Origin: Pseudomonadota bacterium
GTDB lineage: Bacteria; Myxococcota; UBA9042; PHBI01
Length of the DNA: 18,314 nucleotides
Reading direction: 5' to 3'
Assembly: GCA_005772945.1 (NCBI GenBank)
Contig: SXIE01000403.1
Coordinates: 1-18,314 of the forward strand
The notes under the pieces were generated by a model, which saw only the letters and a list, made by a program, of their open reading frames with translations, ran no database searches and was not told where the DNA came from. The number at the start of each line of letters is the position of its first letter. Positions within the stretch are counted from its first letter, which is position 1. Shown piece after piece: positions 1 through 7,336 of this stretch. The position numbers and the translations under genes are program-made.

Positions 1-117
1 CGCGCCGTCCGGGTTGTGAAGCGGACCGCCGTCGGTGGTCGCGCCGTCCGGGTTGTGAAGCGGACCGCCGTCGGTGGTCGCGCCGTCCGGGTTGTGAAGC
101 GGACCGCCGTCGGTGGT
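1..117. repeat. 39-bp direct tandem repeat, 3 perfect copies in window
   Basis: Units 1-39, 40-78 and 79-117 are identical, and the first 10 bases of the unit recur at 118-127. Because 39 is divisible by 3, the array stays in frame in the minus-strand lipoprotein and encodes HNPDGATTDGGPL per unit. The array continues past the left edge, so its copy number is unknown. Confidence 0.95.
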
Positions 118-426
118 CGCGCCGTCCATCGGAGGCGCGGTGTCCGACGTCGACTCCGTGTCCGGCATTGGCGCGGTGTCGTCTGCGGGCGACACGGTGT
201 CGCCGGGCGTTGACGTCGCGGTGCCGGACGTCGCGCCTTCGACATCGGCCGCGGAAGGCTCCAGCGTCGCGTCCGCCTCGGCCGTTGGGTCCACCGCGGC
301 CACCTCCGCCGTCTGCTGGGTGGATGCATCCTCCGGGATGCAACCCGCCAGCGCGCCAGCGACCGCCACACACCAGAAGCCAGCCCCTCGAATACCGGTG
401 CCCCGAAGAAGTCCGATGTCGCGCAT
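1..426 (-). CDS. Repeat-bearing lipoprotein, C-terminus cut by window edge
   Basis: The reading frame is open from an ATG at 426 down to position 1 (142 codons) and leaves the window, so the C-terminal domain and function are unknown. The N-terminus is a lipoprotein signal: MRDIGLLRGTGIRG, then a hydrophobic stretch ending in the lipobox LAGC (Cys29). An acidic linker rich in Ala, Thr, Asp and Pro follows, then at least three perfect copies of the 13-residue unit HNPDGATTDGGPL. It lies 77 bp after the esterase gene in the same direction and may be the third gene of that cluster. The start is chosen because it is the only Met that keeps an intact signal peptide; a G-rich AGGGGG lies about 6-12 nt upstream. 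The lipoprotein call is firm, but no family can be assigned. Confidence 0.75.
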   Translation of the reverse strand, partial: MRDIGLLRGTGIRGAGFWCVAVAGALAGCIPEDASTQQTAEVAAVDPTAEADATLEPSAADVEGATSGTATSTPGDTVSPADDTAPMPDTESTSDTAPPMDGATTDGGPLHNPDGATTDGGPLHNPDGATTDGGPLHNPDGA

Positions 427-503
427 CTCAGCCCCCTGTCCCCACGAGTTATCAGCCGAACGCCCGGGGCGGCGACTGAGCAGGGAACATGCCTGACGCC
501 GCG

Positions 504-1604
504 TCAGTCGGTGCGGCTGCGCTGCGAGAGGTAGGCCCACGCGCGGTCGGCGAACCCGTCGACGACCGAGTGGCCCCAGGAGTTGTCGTCGCGCCCCTTG
601 AGGTAGGTCTGGGCGCGGGCGCCGAGCGCGCTCGCGAGCGTGCAGGTCCAGGCGACCGACACGATGTCGTCGTCGTTGTGGTGCGCGAGGAAGCCCCAGG
701 GGACGCGACCGCTCGGGGGCGCGATGGGCTTGAGCGGGCCGTCGCAGGTCGGGTAGCCGGCTTGGGTGGCGAGCGCCGCGCAGGTGGTGCCGGTGCCGAC
801 GAACTGCGCGCCGCTGGCGTCGCGGTGGGCGCAGCGAATGGCGCCGCCGGCGTTCTCGGCGAAGCCGGCGATGCGGTCGCGAAGGGCCATGGCGGCGTGG
901 TACGAGAAGAAGGCGCCGTTGGAGTGGCCGAGCGCGTAGACGTGATCGGAGTCGGCACCCCAGGCGTTGCGCGCGGCTTGGATGATTGCACGTACGAGCA
1001 AGAGATCGTTGTTCGTGGTGGCGTCACCGGTCGTCATGTTCCAGCTCGTGCCGTAGAAGCCGTCGCCACCGGCATAGTGGTCGGGGTCGCCGGGCTCGCC
1101 TTGGCCGCCGTTGCGCTCGAGCGCTTGGGGAGCGGCGATGACGACGCCGCTCCGATCGGCAAAGCCGCGAAGGCCGGCCTCGTCGAGGAAGTTGCTTGGG
1201 TCGCCGCCGGTGCCGTGGAATGCGACGAAGAGAGCCGGATGGGCGGGGGCGTTGGCGGGGCGATAGAGGCCGACAGTGCGCGCGGCGCCGCCGAGCGTCA
1301 GCGTGACCTCACGGTAGCCGCCGAGGTCGCCCGGGAACGTGCCGGTGAAGGCGACGTTGTCGGCGGGCGCGGTGCCGCCGGTCGTGTCGATGGGGGTCGT
1401 GTCGTCGGGCGGCGTGGTGTCGTCGGGCGGTGTGGTGTCGTCGCTCGTGTCCTGGGCGGTGGCGTCGGGCGGGCGCGTGGGGTCGGAGGTCGGATCGGTC
1501 GTGCCGTCGCCGGTGTCCTCGGGCGGGCAGGCCCCGAGGGTGAACGCGGCCGACGAGGCGGTGGCGAGGACGAGTGCGACATGGACGTGCGGACGGATGC
1601 GCAT
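504..1604 (-). CDS. LpqC/PHB-depolymerase-like alpha/beta-hydrolase lipoprotein
   Basis: This 366-residue lipoprotein has a signal peptide ending in LGAC (Cys26), a Thr/Asp/Pro linker containing three DDTTP(P/I) units (55-72), and an esterase domain from about residue 85. The domain shows the oxyanion-region HGTGG (130-134), the nucleophile elbow GHSNG (Ser228), an acidic HHNDDD stretch (308-313) that probably holds the catalytic Asp, and WGH (His345) near the C-terminus. This matches the secreted LpqC / poly(3-hydroxybutyrate) depolymerase / feruloyl-esterase (CE1-like) group, which cleaves ester bonds in polymers or plant wall decorations. The start at 1604 has GGAGG about 7 nt upstream and gives a clean signal peptide; an upstream in-frame ATG at 1712 would overlap the preceding gene. 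It lies 62 bp downstream of the pectate lyase gene, which fits joint plant-polysaccharide breakdown. The exact substrate is not decidable from sequence. Confidence 0.85.
   Translation of the reverse strand: MRIRPHVHVALVLATASSAAFTLGACPPEDTGDGTTDPTSDPTRPPDATAQDTSDDTTPPDDTTPPDDTTPIDTTGGTAPADNVAFTGTFPGDLGGYREVTLTLGGAARTVGLYRPANAPAHPALFVAFHGTGGDPSNFLDEAGLRGFADRSGVVIAAPQALERNGGQGEPGDPDHYAGGDGFYGTSWNMTTGDATTNNDLLLVRAIIQAARNAWGADSDHVYALGHSNGAFFSYHAAMALRDRIAGFAENAGGAIRCAHRDASGAQFVGTGTTCAALATQAGYPTCDGPLKPIAPPSGRVPWGFLAHHNDDDIVSVAWTCTLASALGARAQTYLKGRDDNSWGHSVVDGFADRAWAYLSQRSRTD
1389..1442 (-). repeat. 18-bp tandem repeat encoding DDTTPP linker
   Basis: Three near-identical 18-bp units encode DDTTPP, DDTTPP and DDTTPI in the linker between the lipid-anchored Cys26 and the esterase domain. 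Confidence 0.8.
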
Positions 1605-1666
1605 GGGAGTTCCTCCGGGATGATGGGATCTTCGTGGCGCGACGCGGTTCTGTCCAACTGGCGCGC

Positions 1667-3223
1667 TCAGCGGCCTTCCGTGCGCTCGCGCGACAGCCAG
1701 GCGAGGTAGCAATCCAGGTCCGTATAGCCGGGCGTGCAGTCGGCGACGCCGCGACCACCGGCGTCGGCGAGGGTCGTGGCCCAGGGCGCGGGGGTCTGGG
1801 GGTCGAGCCCGTGCGCGCTCTCCCAGGCGTCCGGCAGGCCGTCGCCGTCGGTGTCGGCAGGGGGCAACGGAGGGTTGGGATCGGTCAGGCGCTGGTCGCC
1901 GCGGTCGAGGCCGCTCTCGCCCTGCCAGGCGGCCGGGCGCTGGTCGACCGTGCCGTCGAGGTACGCGATGAGACGGCGGTCCATCGGGTCGCGCGGGAAG
2001 GCGCCGACGTTCGCTTTCATATGCGCAACGAGCGCGGCGGCCGCCGTGGCGGTGACGGGCGGAAAGTCGTGGCGCGCGCCGATACTGGCGGTCGCGACAG
2101 TGGAGGTGGACTCGTCGACGCCGTTGCGGACGCGATTGCCGGCGTAGAAGATGCGATTGGCGGCGAGGGCGATATCATTCGTGAGCATCGGCGTGTCGAC
2201 GCCGGTGCGGCGCAGCGAATAGTTGTCGGCCCAGTTGAGGGCGACCTTGAAGTTGTCGGCGGCGATGGGGCAGTCGTTACCGGCGTTGTTGCCGACGCAG
2301 CGGTTGTACCAGGTGGGCATCGCGACATCGAAGAAGAGGTTCGAGGTGAGCTCGAGGTGGGTCGTGTGGCCGGCGCAGTTCGAGCCGGGGGCGTCGCCGT
2401 TCTCCTCGCAGCTGATCTCGGGAAGGCGGCCGAAGACGCCATTCCAGAGGTTGTGGTGGAGGGTCATGCGGTCCTGGGGCATGGCGGTCGTCGAGTAATT
2501 GATGAGGACGCCGCCCCATTGGTAGTGGTCGCCAATGGGCTCGGCGATGAGCGTGTTCTGGATCGTGATATCGTGGGAACGGGTGAGCTCGATCGACTCG
2601 TCGTTGGCGCCGCCGATCGACATGTGATCGATGATCACATCGTGGCTGCCGCCGAGGCGGAGGCCGTCGGGATTGCCCGCGCGTAGGCGCAGATGGCGCA
2701 TGACGACGTTGGCACAGTCGAGGGCGTCGGCATCGTAGACGTTGTCGCAGAGGAGACCGCCGAGGAGGGTGATGCCACCGGGGGAGGTCTGGCCGGCGAT
2801 GGTGACGTCGCCGTGCGGGATCTCGATAGGGTCGTCGTGGGCGTCGATGACGCCGCTCACGCGGAAGACGACGACGCGCGCGCCGGGGGACTGGAGGCAG
2901 GCGCGGAGCGTGCCGGGGCCCGACGACGCGAGCGAGGTCACAGCGCAGATCGTGCCGCCGCGGCCGCCGGTCGCGTCGCGGCCGAAGCCCTCGGCGCCTG
3001 GGAAGGCGCGGACGATGGGGTCGGAGGGGGTTCCGGTGTCCGTCTCGGCCTCGACCTCGGTCTCGACCTCGGTCTCGATCTCGGACTCGATCTCGGACTC
3101 GGTCTCGGACTCGGTCTCGGACTCGGTCTCGGGTCCGAATCCCATCGTGGCCTCGTGCCCACATCCCGCCACCGGCACCGCCGGGAACCATCCGATCAGA
3201 AGCGACCACAGGATGCGTTTCAT
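1667..3223 (-). CDS. Pectate lyase-like (PL1-type) lipoprotein
   Basis: The 518-residue product has a signal peptide ending in VAGC (Cys21), a Glu/Thr/Ser linker (about 32-62), then AFPGAEGFG (73-81) and ATGGRGG (84-90). These openings are typical of secreted PL1-type pectate lyases. The middle is rich in short N/H/D beta-helix turns such as SHDVIIDHMS and MTLHHNLW. Near the C-terminus are a calcium-loop-like DTDGDGLPD (457-465) and GYTDLDCYLAWL, both common at the ends of these enzymes. The expected role is beta-elimination cleavage of de-esterified pectin at the cell surface. The ATG at 3223 is preferred because GGAG lies 6 nt upstream; an in-frame ATG at 3229 gives almost the same protein. 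It is the first gene of a minus-strand cluster with an esterase and another lipoprotein. Substrate specificity is inferred from the family. Confidence 0.88.
   Translation of the reverse strand: MKRILWSLLIGWFPAVPVAGCGHEATMGFGPETESETESETESEIESEIETEVETEVEAETDTGTPSDPIVRAFPGAEGFGRDATGGRGGTICAVTSLASSGPGTLRACLQSPGARVVVFRVSGVIDAHDDPIEIPHGDVTIAGQTSPGGITLLGGLLCDNVYDADALDCANVVMRHLRLRAGNPDGLRLGGSHDVIIDHMSIGGANDESIELTRSHDITIQNTLIAEPIGDHYQWGGVLINYSTTAMPQDRMTLHHNLWNGVFGRLPEISCEENGDAPGSNCAGHTTHLELTSNLFFDVAMPTWYNRCVGNNAGNDCPIAADNFKVALNWADNYSLRRTGVDTPMLTNDIALAANRIFYAGNRVRNGVDESTSTVATASIGARHDFPPVTATAAAALVAHMKANVGAFPRDPMDRRLIAYLDGTVDQRPAAWQGESGLDRGDQRLTDPNPPLPPADTDGDGLPDAWESAHGLDPQTPAPWATTLADAGGRGVADCTPGYTDLDCYLAWLSRERTEGR
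3042..3132 (-). repeat. Hexanucleotide repeat tract encoding ESE(T/I/V) linker
   Basis: Degenerate 6-bp units (CTCGGA / CTCGGT / CTCGAT / CTCGAC on the plus strand) encode alternating Glu-Ser/Thr and Glu-Ile/Val after the lipobox of the pectate lyase. The tract is closely related to the repeats at 12795-12962 (same sense) and 5963-6118 (opposite sense). Confidence 0.85.
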
Positions 3224-3375
3224 ATCCATCTCCGTCCGCGCGGCGACGACAGGCGCGTGTGGACCGTCAGACACGTGACCTGGCTGCGAACGAAATCGCG
3301 CCCGGACGGTCGCCCGCGATGGCCGTGACACCTGCTCTGCGCTATCGTCCGCGCCCTCGGACCGCGGAGACCCTC

Positions 3376-5409
3376 ATGCAGCACACCTTCCGACGCTCGT
3401 CGTGGTTCGGCCCGTCTCTCGCGGCGCTCCTCGTCACATCCGCCTGCGATAACGACGTCGGCTCCGTCCCCGCCGGAGATACGTCGCACGCCGACGATCT
3501 CGCTAGCGACACCACGGTGGCGGACAGCGCGCCGCCGCCCGACACCACGCCCGTCGAGACGCTCCCCGAGACGCCCACGGTCTACGCCTTCTGCGAAGGC
3601 ACGACCCACTTCGCGTGGGACCCGACCGCAGCTGCCACGAAACTCGCCGCGTTCCCCGACGACGCCGTCACGCGCGACGACGCCACCTCGCTCACCGGCT
3701 TGCGCGTTGACCTCGGCGCGGCGCCGGCCTGGCTCGCCACCGAGCCCGAGCCGTTCAAGCCCCTCTGGCGCCAACTCGACCAGCTCGATGGTTTTGGCAC
3801 CAGCGCCGGCGTCATCCTCCACTTCGACCGACCGGTTGGGCCCGTCCCGAGCGGCGCCGCGGCCTCCGTGAGCGCCGACGATCTGCGCTTCTACGACCTC
3901 AGCCAGGACCCGCCCGAGCGCGTCGCCTTCGAGAGCGAGGTCATCGACGACGGCACGACGATCATCCTCTGGCCCATGCGCCCGCTCCGCGAAAAAGCGC
4001 TCCACGCCGTCGTCATGACCACCGCGCACCTCGCCGCCGACGGCGCGTGCGTGTCGCCGTCGGCGCCGCTCCGGGCGCTCCTCGCGAATGACGCGACGGC
4101 CGCGCCCGAGGTGCGCCGACTGGCGTCGCGCGTCCAGTCGCTGCTCGCGAAGACGGGCCTGGCTTCCGACGCGGTCTCGGCGCTCAGCGTCTTCACGACG
4201 CAGGCGATCACCGAGATCACGCTCTCGAATCGGGCCGACATCGCCGCGCGCAGCTTCGACTGGAAGACCGCGCCGACCTGCGCGCCGGAGTCGTCCCAGC
4301 GAAAGTGCCATGGCACTTTCATGGCATTCGACTATCGCAACGAGGGCTACCTGGGCGACCCGAAGGCGCCGACGCCCTACGAGCTCCCACTGCGGGTCTG
4401 GCTCCCCTCGACTGCCCCGCTCGCGACCGCGGCACCCGTCCTCGTCTTCGGCCACGGCCTAGGCGGCAAGGCCGACGACGCCGCGTCGATCGCGCGCATC
4501 GTGGGACCCCTCGGTTTCGCAACCGTGGCCCTCCCGGCGCCGCGCCACGGCGATCACCCGACCGCCCGCCACGAGCCGAACGCCGACTTCCTCGATCTCC
4601 TCGGCATCGACGTCGCGGCGTTCACCATCCACGGCTTCACCTTCCGCGAGAACGTCCGCCAAGCCGTCTTCGACAAGCTCCAAGCGATTGCACTCTTGCG
4701 CACGCATGCAGATGTCGATGGTGACGGCCAGGCCGATCTGGATCTCGACCGCACGGTCTATTGGGGCATCAGCCTCGGTGGCATCATGGGGACGGACCTG
4801 GCGGCGCTCTCGCGCGACGTGCGCCTCGCGGTCCTGTCGGTGCCGGGTGCGCGCGTCCTCTCGATCATCACCGATGCGCCCAACTTCTCGACCTTCAAGG
4901 ACATCCTGGCCGGGATCGGCGGCGGCGACGGGGCGGTAGCGTGGATGGCGGTCGTCGGCCAGACGCTGGTGGACGCGGGCGATCCGGTGAACTGGGCGCC
5001 GCACATCCTGCGGGATCGGATCGACGACCGCGACCCTCCACACCTGCTCATGCAGATGGTGATCGATGACAGCACCGTCCCGAATGTCGCGACGCGATCG
5101 CTCGCGCGCGCGGTGGCGATCGCACCGCAGGTTCCGCCGATCATTCGACCGATCGAGCCGCTGGCCGCGAGTGGCACGGCCCCGATTCAAACGAACGTGA
5201 ACGGCACGATCACGGCAGGGCTCTTCGAATTCGACCGGGTATCGTCGAGCCCCGGTGGCTCCCCGCGCGTCGCGACGCACTCGGGGGTCTTCTCGGGCAT
5301 CGAGGCGGTGGGGCAGGTCGAGCACTTCCTGACGACCTGGCTCGCGACCCCGAGCGCCCCGACGATCATCGATCCCTATGCGACGAACGGGACGCCGCCC
5401 CTGCCGTGA
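3376..5409 (+). CDS. Large lipase-like alpha/beta-hydrolase lipoprotein
   Basis: This 677-residue lipoprotein has a signal peptide ending in TSAC (Cys24) and a Thr/Asp/Pro linker to about residue 68. Next comes a beta-rich N-terminal region (about 70-230, including GVILHFDRPV and IILWPMRPLREK) that resembles an Ig-like Big_5/SbsA module. The hydrolase domain shows FGHGLGG (358-364) at the oxyanion hole, a calcium-loop-like DVDGDGQADLD (446-456), the nucleophile elbow GISLGG (Ser466), DDST (564-567) as the likely acid and ATHSG (His635) as the likely base. The architecture resembles large bacterial extracellular lipases of the VolA/Pla-1 type, so surface ester or lipid hydrolysis is expected. 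The ATG at 3376 has GGAG 6 nt upstream; earlier in-frame ATGs lack a signal peptide. The residue after Cys is Asp, which in E. coli signals inner-membrane retention, although this rule may not hold here. The gene diverges from the pectate lyase. Confidence 0.83.
   Translation: MQHTFRRSSWFGPSLAALLVTSACDNDVGSVPAGDTSHADDLASDTTVADSAPPPDTTPVETLPETPTVYAFCEGTTHFAWDPTAAATKLAAFPDDAVTRDDATSLTGLRVDLGAAPAWLATEPEPFKPLWRQLDQLDGFGTSAGVILHFDRPVGPVPSGAAASVSADDLRFYDLSQDPPERVAFESEVIDDGTTIILWPMRPLREKALHAVVMTTAHLAADGACVSPSAPLRALLANDATAAPEVRRLASRVQSLLAKTGLASDAVSALSVFTTQAITEITLSNRADIAARSFDWKTAPTCAPESSQRKCHGTFMAFDYRNEGYLGDPKAPTPYELPLRVWLPSTAPLATAAPVLVFGHGLGGKADDAASIARIVGPLGFATVALPAPRHGDHPTARHEPNADFLDLLGIDVAAFTIHGFTFRENVRQAVFDKLQAIALLRTHADVDGDGQADLDLDRTVYWGISLGGIMGTDLAALSRDVRLAVLSVPGARVLSIITDAPNFSTFKDILAGIGGGDGAVAWMAVVGQTLVDAGDPVNWAPHILRDRIDDRDPPHLLMQMVIDDSTVPNVATRSLARAVAIAPQVPPIIRPIEPLAASGTAPIQTNVNGTITAGLFEFDRVSSSPGGSPRVATHSGVFSGIEAVGQVEHFLTTWLATPSAPTIIDPYATNGTPPLP
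4301..4320. other. Perfect 20-bp palindrome inside the lipase gene
   Basis: GAAAGTGCCATGGCACTTTC reads identically on both strands and encodes part of RKCHGTF in the lipase-like protein. It could be a protein-binding or repeated genomic motif, or chance. No second copy was seen in the window. Confidence 0.9.
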
Positions 5410-5422
5410 GGCGTGGGAGACG

Positions 5423-5767
5423 TCAACTCAGCTCGCGAACGATCTGCTGCACCCAGGACCAGGCCGCGACGGTGCGCGGAAAGCCGCAGGTGTTCATGCC
5501 GAGGAGGACCGCTTGCTCGACCTCGGCCTGCGTGGCGCCGTGCTCGGAGAGCGCCCGGCGGACGTGGCTCTTGACGGCGGACTCGAGACCGGCGCCGAGG
5601 CCGATGCCGATCTTGATGAGCGCCAGCGTCTTCGCGTCGAGCGGACCCGCGGCCGCGACGGTGCGCGCAACCTCGTCGTGGGCCGAACCGAGCTCGGGAT
5701 AGCGCGCCACGAACGCACGGTAGGTGCCGGGCACCTTGGCCTTGTCTTTGTTCGACTCGTCGGTCAT
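5423..5767 (-). CDS. Carboxymuconolactone decarboxylase-family protein (CxxC-less)
   Basis: This is a 114-residue, all-helical, cytoplasmic-looking protein of the CMD/AhpD fold. The segment LALIKIGIGLGAGLESAVKS (49-68) followed by HVRRALSEHGAT and EVEQAVLLGMNTCGFP is typical of short CMD-family proteins. AhpD-type peroxidases carry a CxxC pair at the start of the conserved helix. Here the corresponding GLESAVKSH has none; the only cysteine is Cys94. Thiol-peroxidase activity is therefore unlikely and the real reaction is unknown. The ATG at 5767 has AGGA 7 nt upstream. The gene stands alone, converging with the lipase gene (13-bp gap) and diverging from the glycosidase-like gene. The fold assignment is fairly sure, the function is not. 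Confidence 0.85.
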   Translation of the reverse strand: MTDESNKDKAKVPGTYRAFVARYPELGSAHDEVARTVAAAGPLDAKTLALIKIGIGLGAGLESAVKSHVRRALSEHGATQAEVEQAVLLGMNTCGFPRTVAAWSWVQQIVRELS

Positions 5768-5870
5768 TTTCGGATCCTGCTCGCGGATGTGGACGGTGCG
5801 GTCGGGCGGGCCGTGGGCCTCCGACGAGCCTCCGGCATAGCAGCAACCGGCGTGGACGAACAGGGTGTCA

Positions 5871-5894
5871 GGGGGCACGACCCCCGCGGAGGGG
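5871..5894 (+). promoter_or_regulatory. Possible switching hairpin over the ribosome binding site
   Basis: G5 (5871-5875), loop CACGA and C5 (5881-5885) can form a 5-bp G:C hairpin. The same C5 could instead pair with GGGG at 5891-5894, part of the Shine-Dalgarno GGAGGGG just before the ATG at 5897. The two pairings exclude each other. This is read from sequence only; no function is shown. Confidence 0.3.
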
Positions 5895-5896
5895 AC

Positions 5897-7336
5897 ATGC
5901 GACGCATCGCGTGGGTGTACGTGCTCGGGCTTGTCGGTTGTGGCGCGGACGCCACGACGGGATCGGACTCGACCTCGGACTCGACCTCGGACTCGACCTC
6001 GGACTCGACCTCGGACGCGACCTCGGACTCGACCTCGGACTCGACCTCGGACTCGACCTCGGACTCGACCTCGGACGCGACCTCGGACGCGACCTCGGAC
6101 GCGACCTCGGACGCGACCTCGACCGACACCAGCGAGACCACCGCTTCGCCAACCCGCCGTCCCTTCCCGGACAGCTCGGCGGCGATCCGCATCCTCGCCG
6201 ACCAATTCCCGAACTCGCTGACCGAAGCCCAGCGGCGCTTCGCCGTTCAGCACTTCGTCGGAACCCAGAAGCTGACCACCGATCAGATCGAGCCGCTGCG
6301 CGCCTTGGCGCCCGACTTCCTGGTGCTCCACTACCACCTGGCGATCTGGCAGTCTGCCCCGAACGTGGCCTTCATCCTCGACGGCGCGACCTGGGGCAAC
6401 GACTTCGAGTCGGTCACGGCACACGAGTCCTGGTTCTGGCACAACGCCGCGGGCCAACGCGTCGCGGCGATCGACGATGGCAAACTCCTCATGAACCTGG
6501 CAAATCCTGAATTTGCCAACTATTGGCAGAGCTCCATGCTCGCGCAGGTCGCAGCCGGCGACTACGACGCTGTCTTCGCAGACTCGGCCTCGCCCGATCT
6601 GCTGAACTGGGAAGCGCAGAGCCCGCGCGAGCCGCGCTTCGACGGCACCGGCGTTCGCGACACCCCGATTGCCGAATGGGGTGGCCAGACGTACTGCCAG
6701 GTCTGGGAGTCGTGGATCGCCGCCCTGGACGCCGGGATGGCGGCCGAGGGCGTACCGCTCATCCCGAACACGGGCGCCTTCATCACGAGCTGGGATCGAA
6801 CCGACTTCACGCGCACTCAGGGCGCGTTCATCGAGGGTTTTGCCGGGACCGACTTTCTCCCCGCCGACTGGGAGCACTCGACCGATCAGCTGCTCGTGCT
6901 CACGAACGCGGGCAAGATCGTGATCCTGCAAAATTACCTCGAGAGTGCCAGCGATGTCGCGACCCGCCTCTTCTATCTGGCGAACTATCTGCTGGTGCGC
7001 GGACCCAAGACATACCTCGACTACTTCGCAGGCGACCCGTTCGAGTGGTACCCGGAGTGGGGGCTCGATCTTGGCGCCGCGACGACGACCGCGGCCAGCG
7101 TGGACGAGCTAAGGACCGACGACGGCCTGTTCCGACGGGACTTCGAGCACGGTTTCGTGCTCGTGAACCCGAGCGATGACCCGATCACGACCACGTTCGC
7201 GAGCGCCGCGTTGCGCGTGACCCCGACGGGCGGCGGCCCGATCCCCGCTGACGGCACGAGCCCCGGATCGCTCGGCACCACCTCGGTCACGAGCATCACC
7301 GTCGCGCCCCATGGGGCGGCGATCTTCACGCGTTGA
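5897..7336 (+). CDS. Glycosidase-like TIM-barrel lipoprotein (GHL15-like) with SDST repeat linker
   Basis: This 479-residue lipoprotein has a very short signal peptide (MRRIAWVYVLGLVGC, Cys15). A linker of thirteen SD(S/A)T units follows (about 23-75), then a folded domain from about residue 88. The domain has alternating hydrophobic strands and helices with acidic strand ends: DFLVLHYHLAIWQ (140-152), LLMNLANPEF (197-206) and DYDAVFADSAS (222-232, Asp229). GKIVILQNYLES and LFYLANYLLV follow, with a beta-rich C-terminal piece containing EHGFVLVNPS. This layout recalls the putative glycosyl-hydrolase family GHL15 (Pfam PF14885), with Asp229 as a candidate catalytic acid. That family call is from memory of its style and is moderate. 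GGAGGGG precedes the ATG at 5897. The 3' end overlaps the convergent ABA4-like gene by 11 bp. Surface glycan processing is the likely role. Confidence 0.75.
   Translation: MRRIAWVYVLGLVGCGADATTGSDSTSDSTSDSTSDSTSDATSDSTSDSTSDSTSDSTSDATSDATSDATSDATSTDTSETTASPTRRPFPDSSAAIRILADQFPNSLTEAQRRFAVQHFVGTQKLTTDQIEPLRALAPDFLVLHYHLAIWQSAPNVAFILDGATWGNDFESVTAHESWFWHNAAGQRVAAIDDGKLLMNLANPEFANYWQSSMLAQVAAGDYDAVFADSASPDLLNWEAQSPREPRFDGTGVRDTPIAEWGGQTYCQVWESWIAALDAGMAAEGVPLIPNTGAFITSWDRTDFTRTQGAFIEGFAGTDFLPADWEHSTDQLLVLTNAGKIVILQNYLESASDVATRLFYLANYLLVRGPKTYLDYFAGDPFEWYPEWGLDLGAATTTAASVDELRTDDGLFRRDFEHGFVLVNPSDDPITTTFASAALRVTPTGGGPIPADGTSPGSLGTTSVTSITVAPHGAAIFTR
5963..6118 (+). repeat. 12-bp tandem repeat, 13 units, encoding SD(S/A)T linker
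   Basis: Thirteen consecutive units of TCGGACTCGACC or its variant TCGGACGCGACC run without a gap and encode SDST or SDAT. The order of variants is four Ser, one Ala, four Ser, four Ala, which suggests stepwise duplication. The unit is the exact reverse complement of GGTCGAGTCCGA, present in the Glu/Ser repeat at 12803-12814. Confidence 0.95.

Noticed and set aside
1..127. Possible CRISPR array
   Set aside because: The 39-bp units are contiguous with no spacers and stay in frame in a coding sequence.
489..1709. Long open frame on the plus strand opposite the esterase gene
   Set aside because: It is antisense to a gene with clear catalytic motifs and is low-complexity Ala/Gly/Val/Arg-rich, as expected for shadow frames in G+C-rich DNA.
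3220..4455. 411-codon minus-strand frame opposite the lipase gene
   Set aside because: Arg/Gly/Glu-rich composition with no domain; shadow of the real plus-strand gene.
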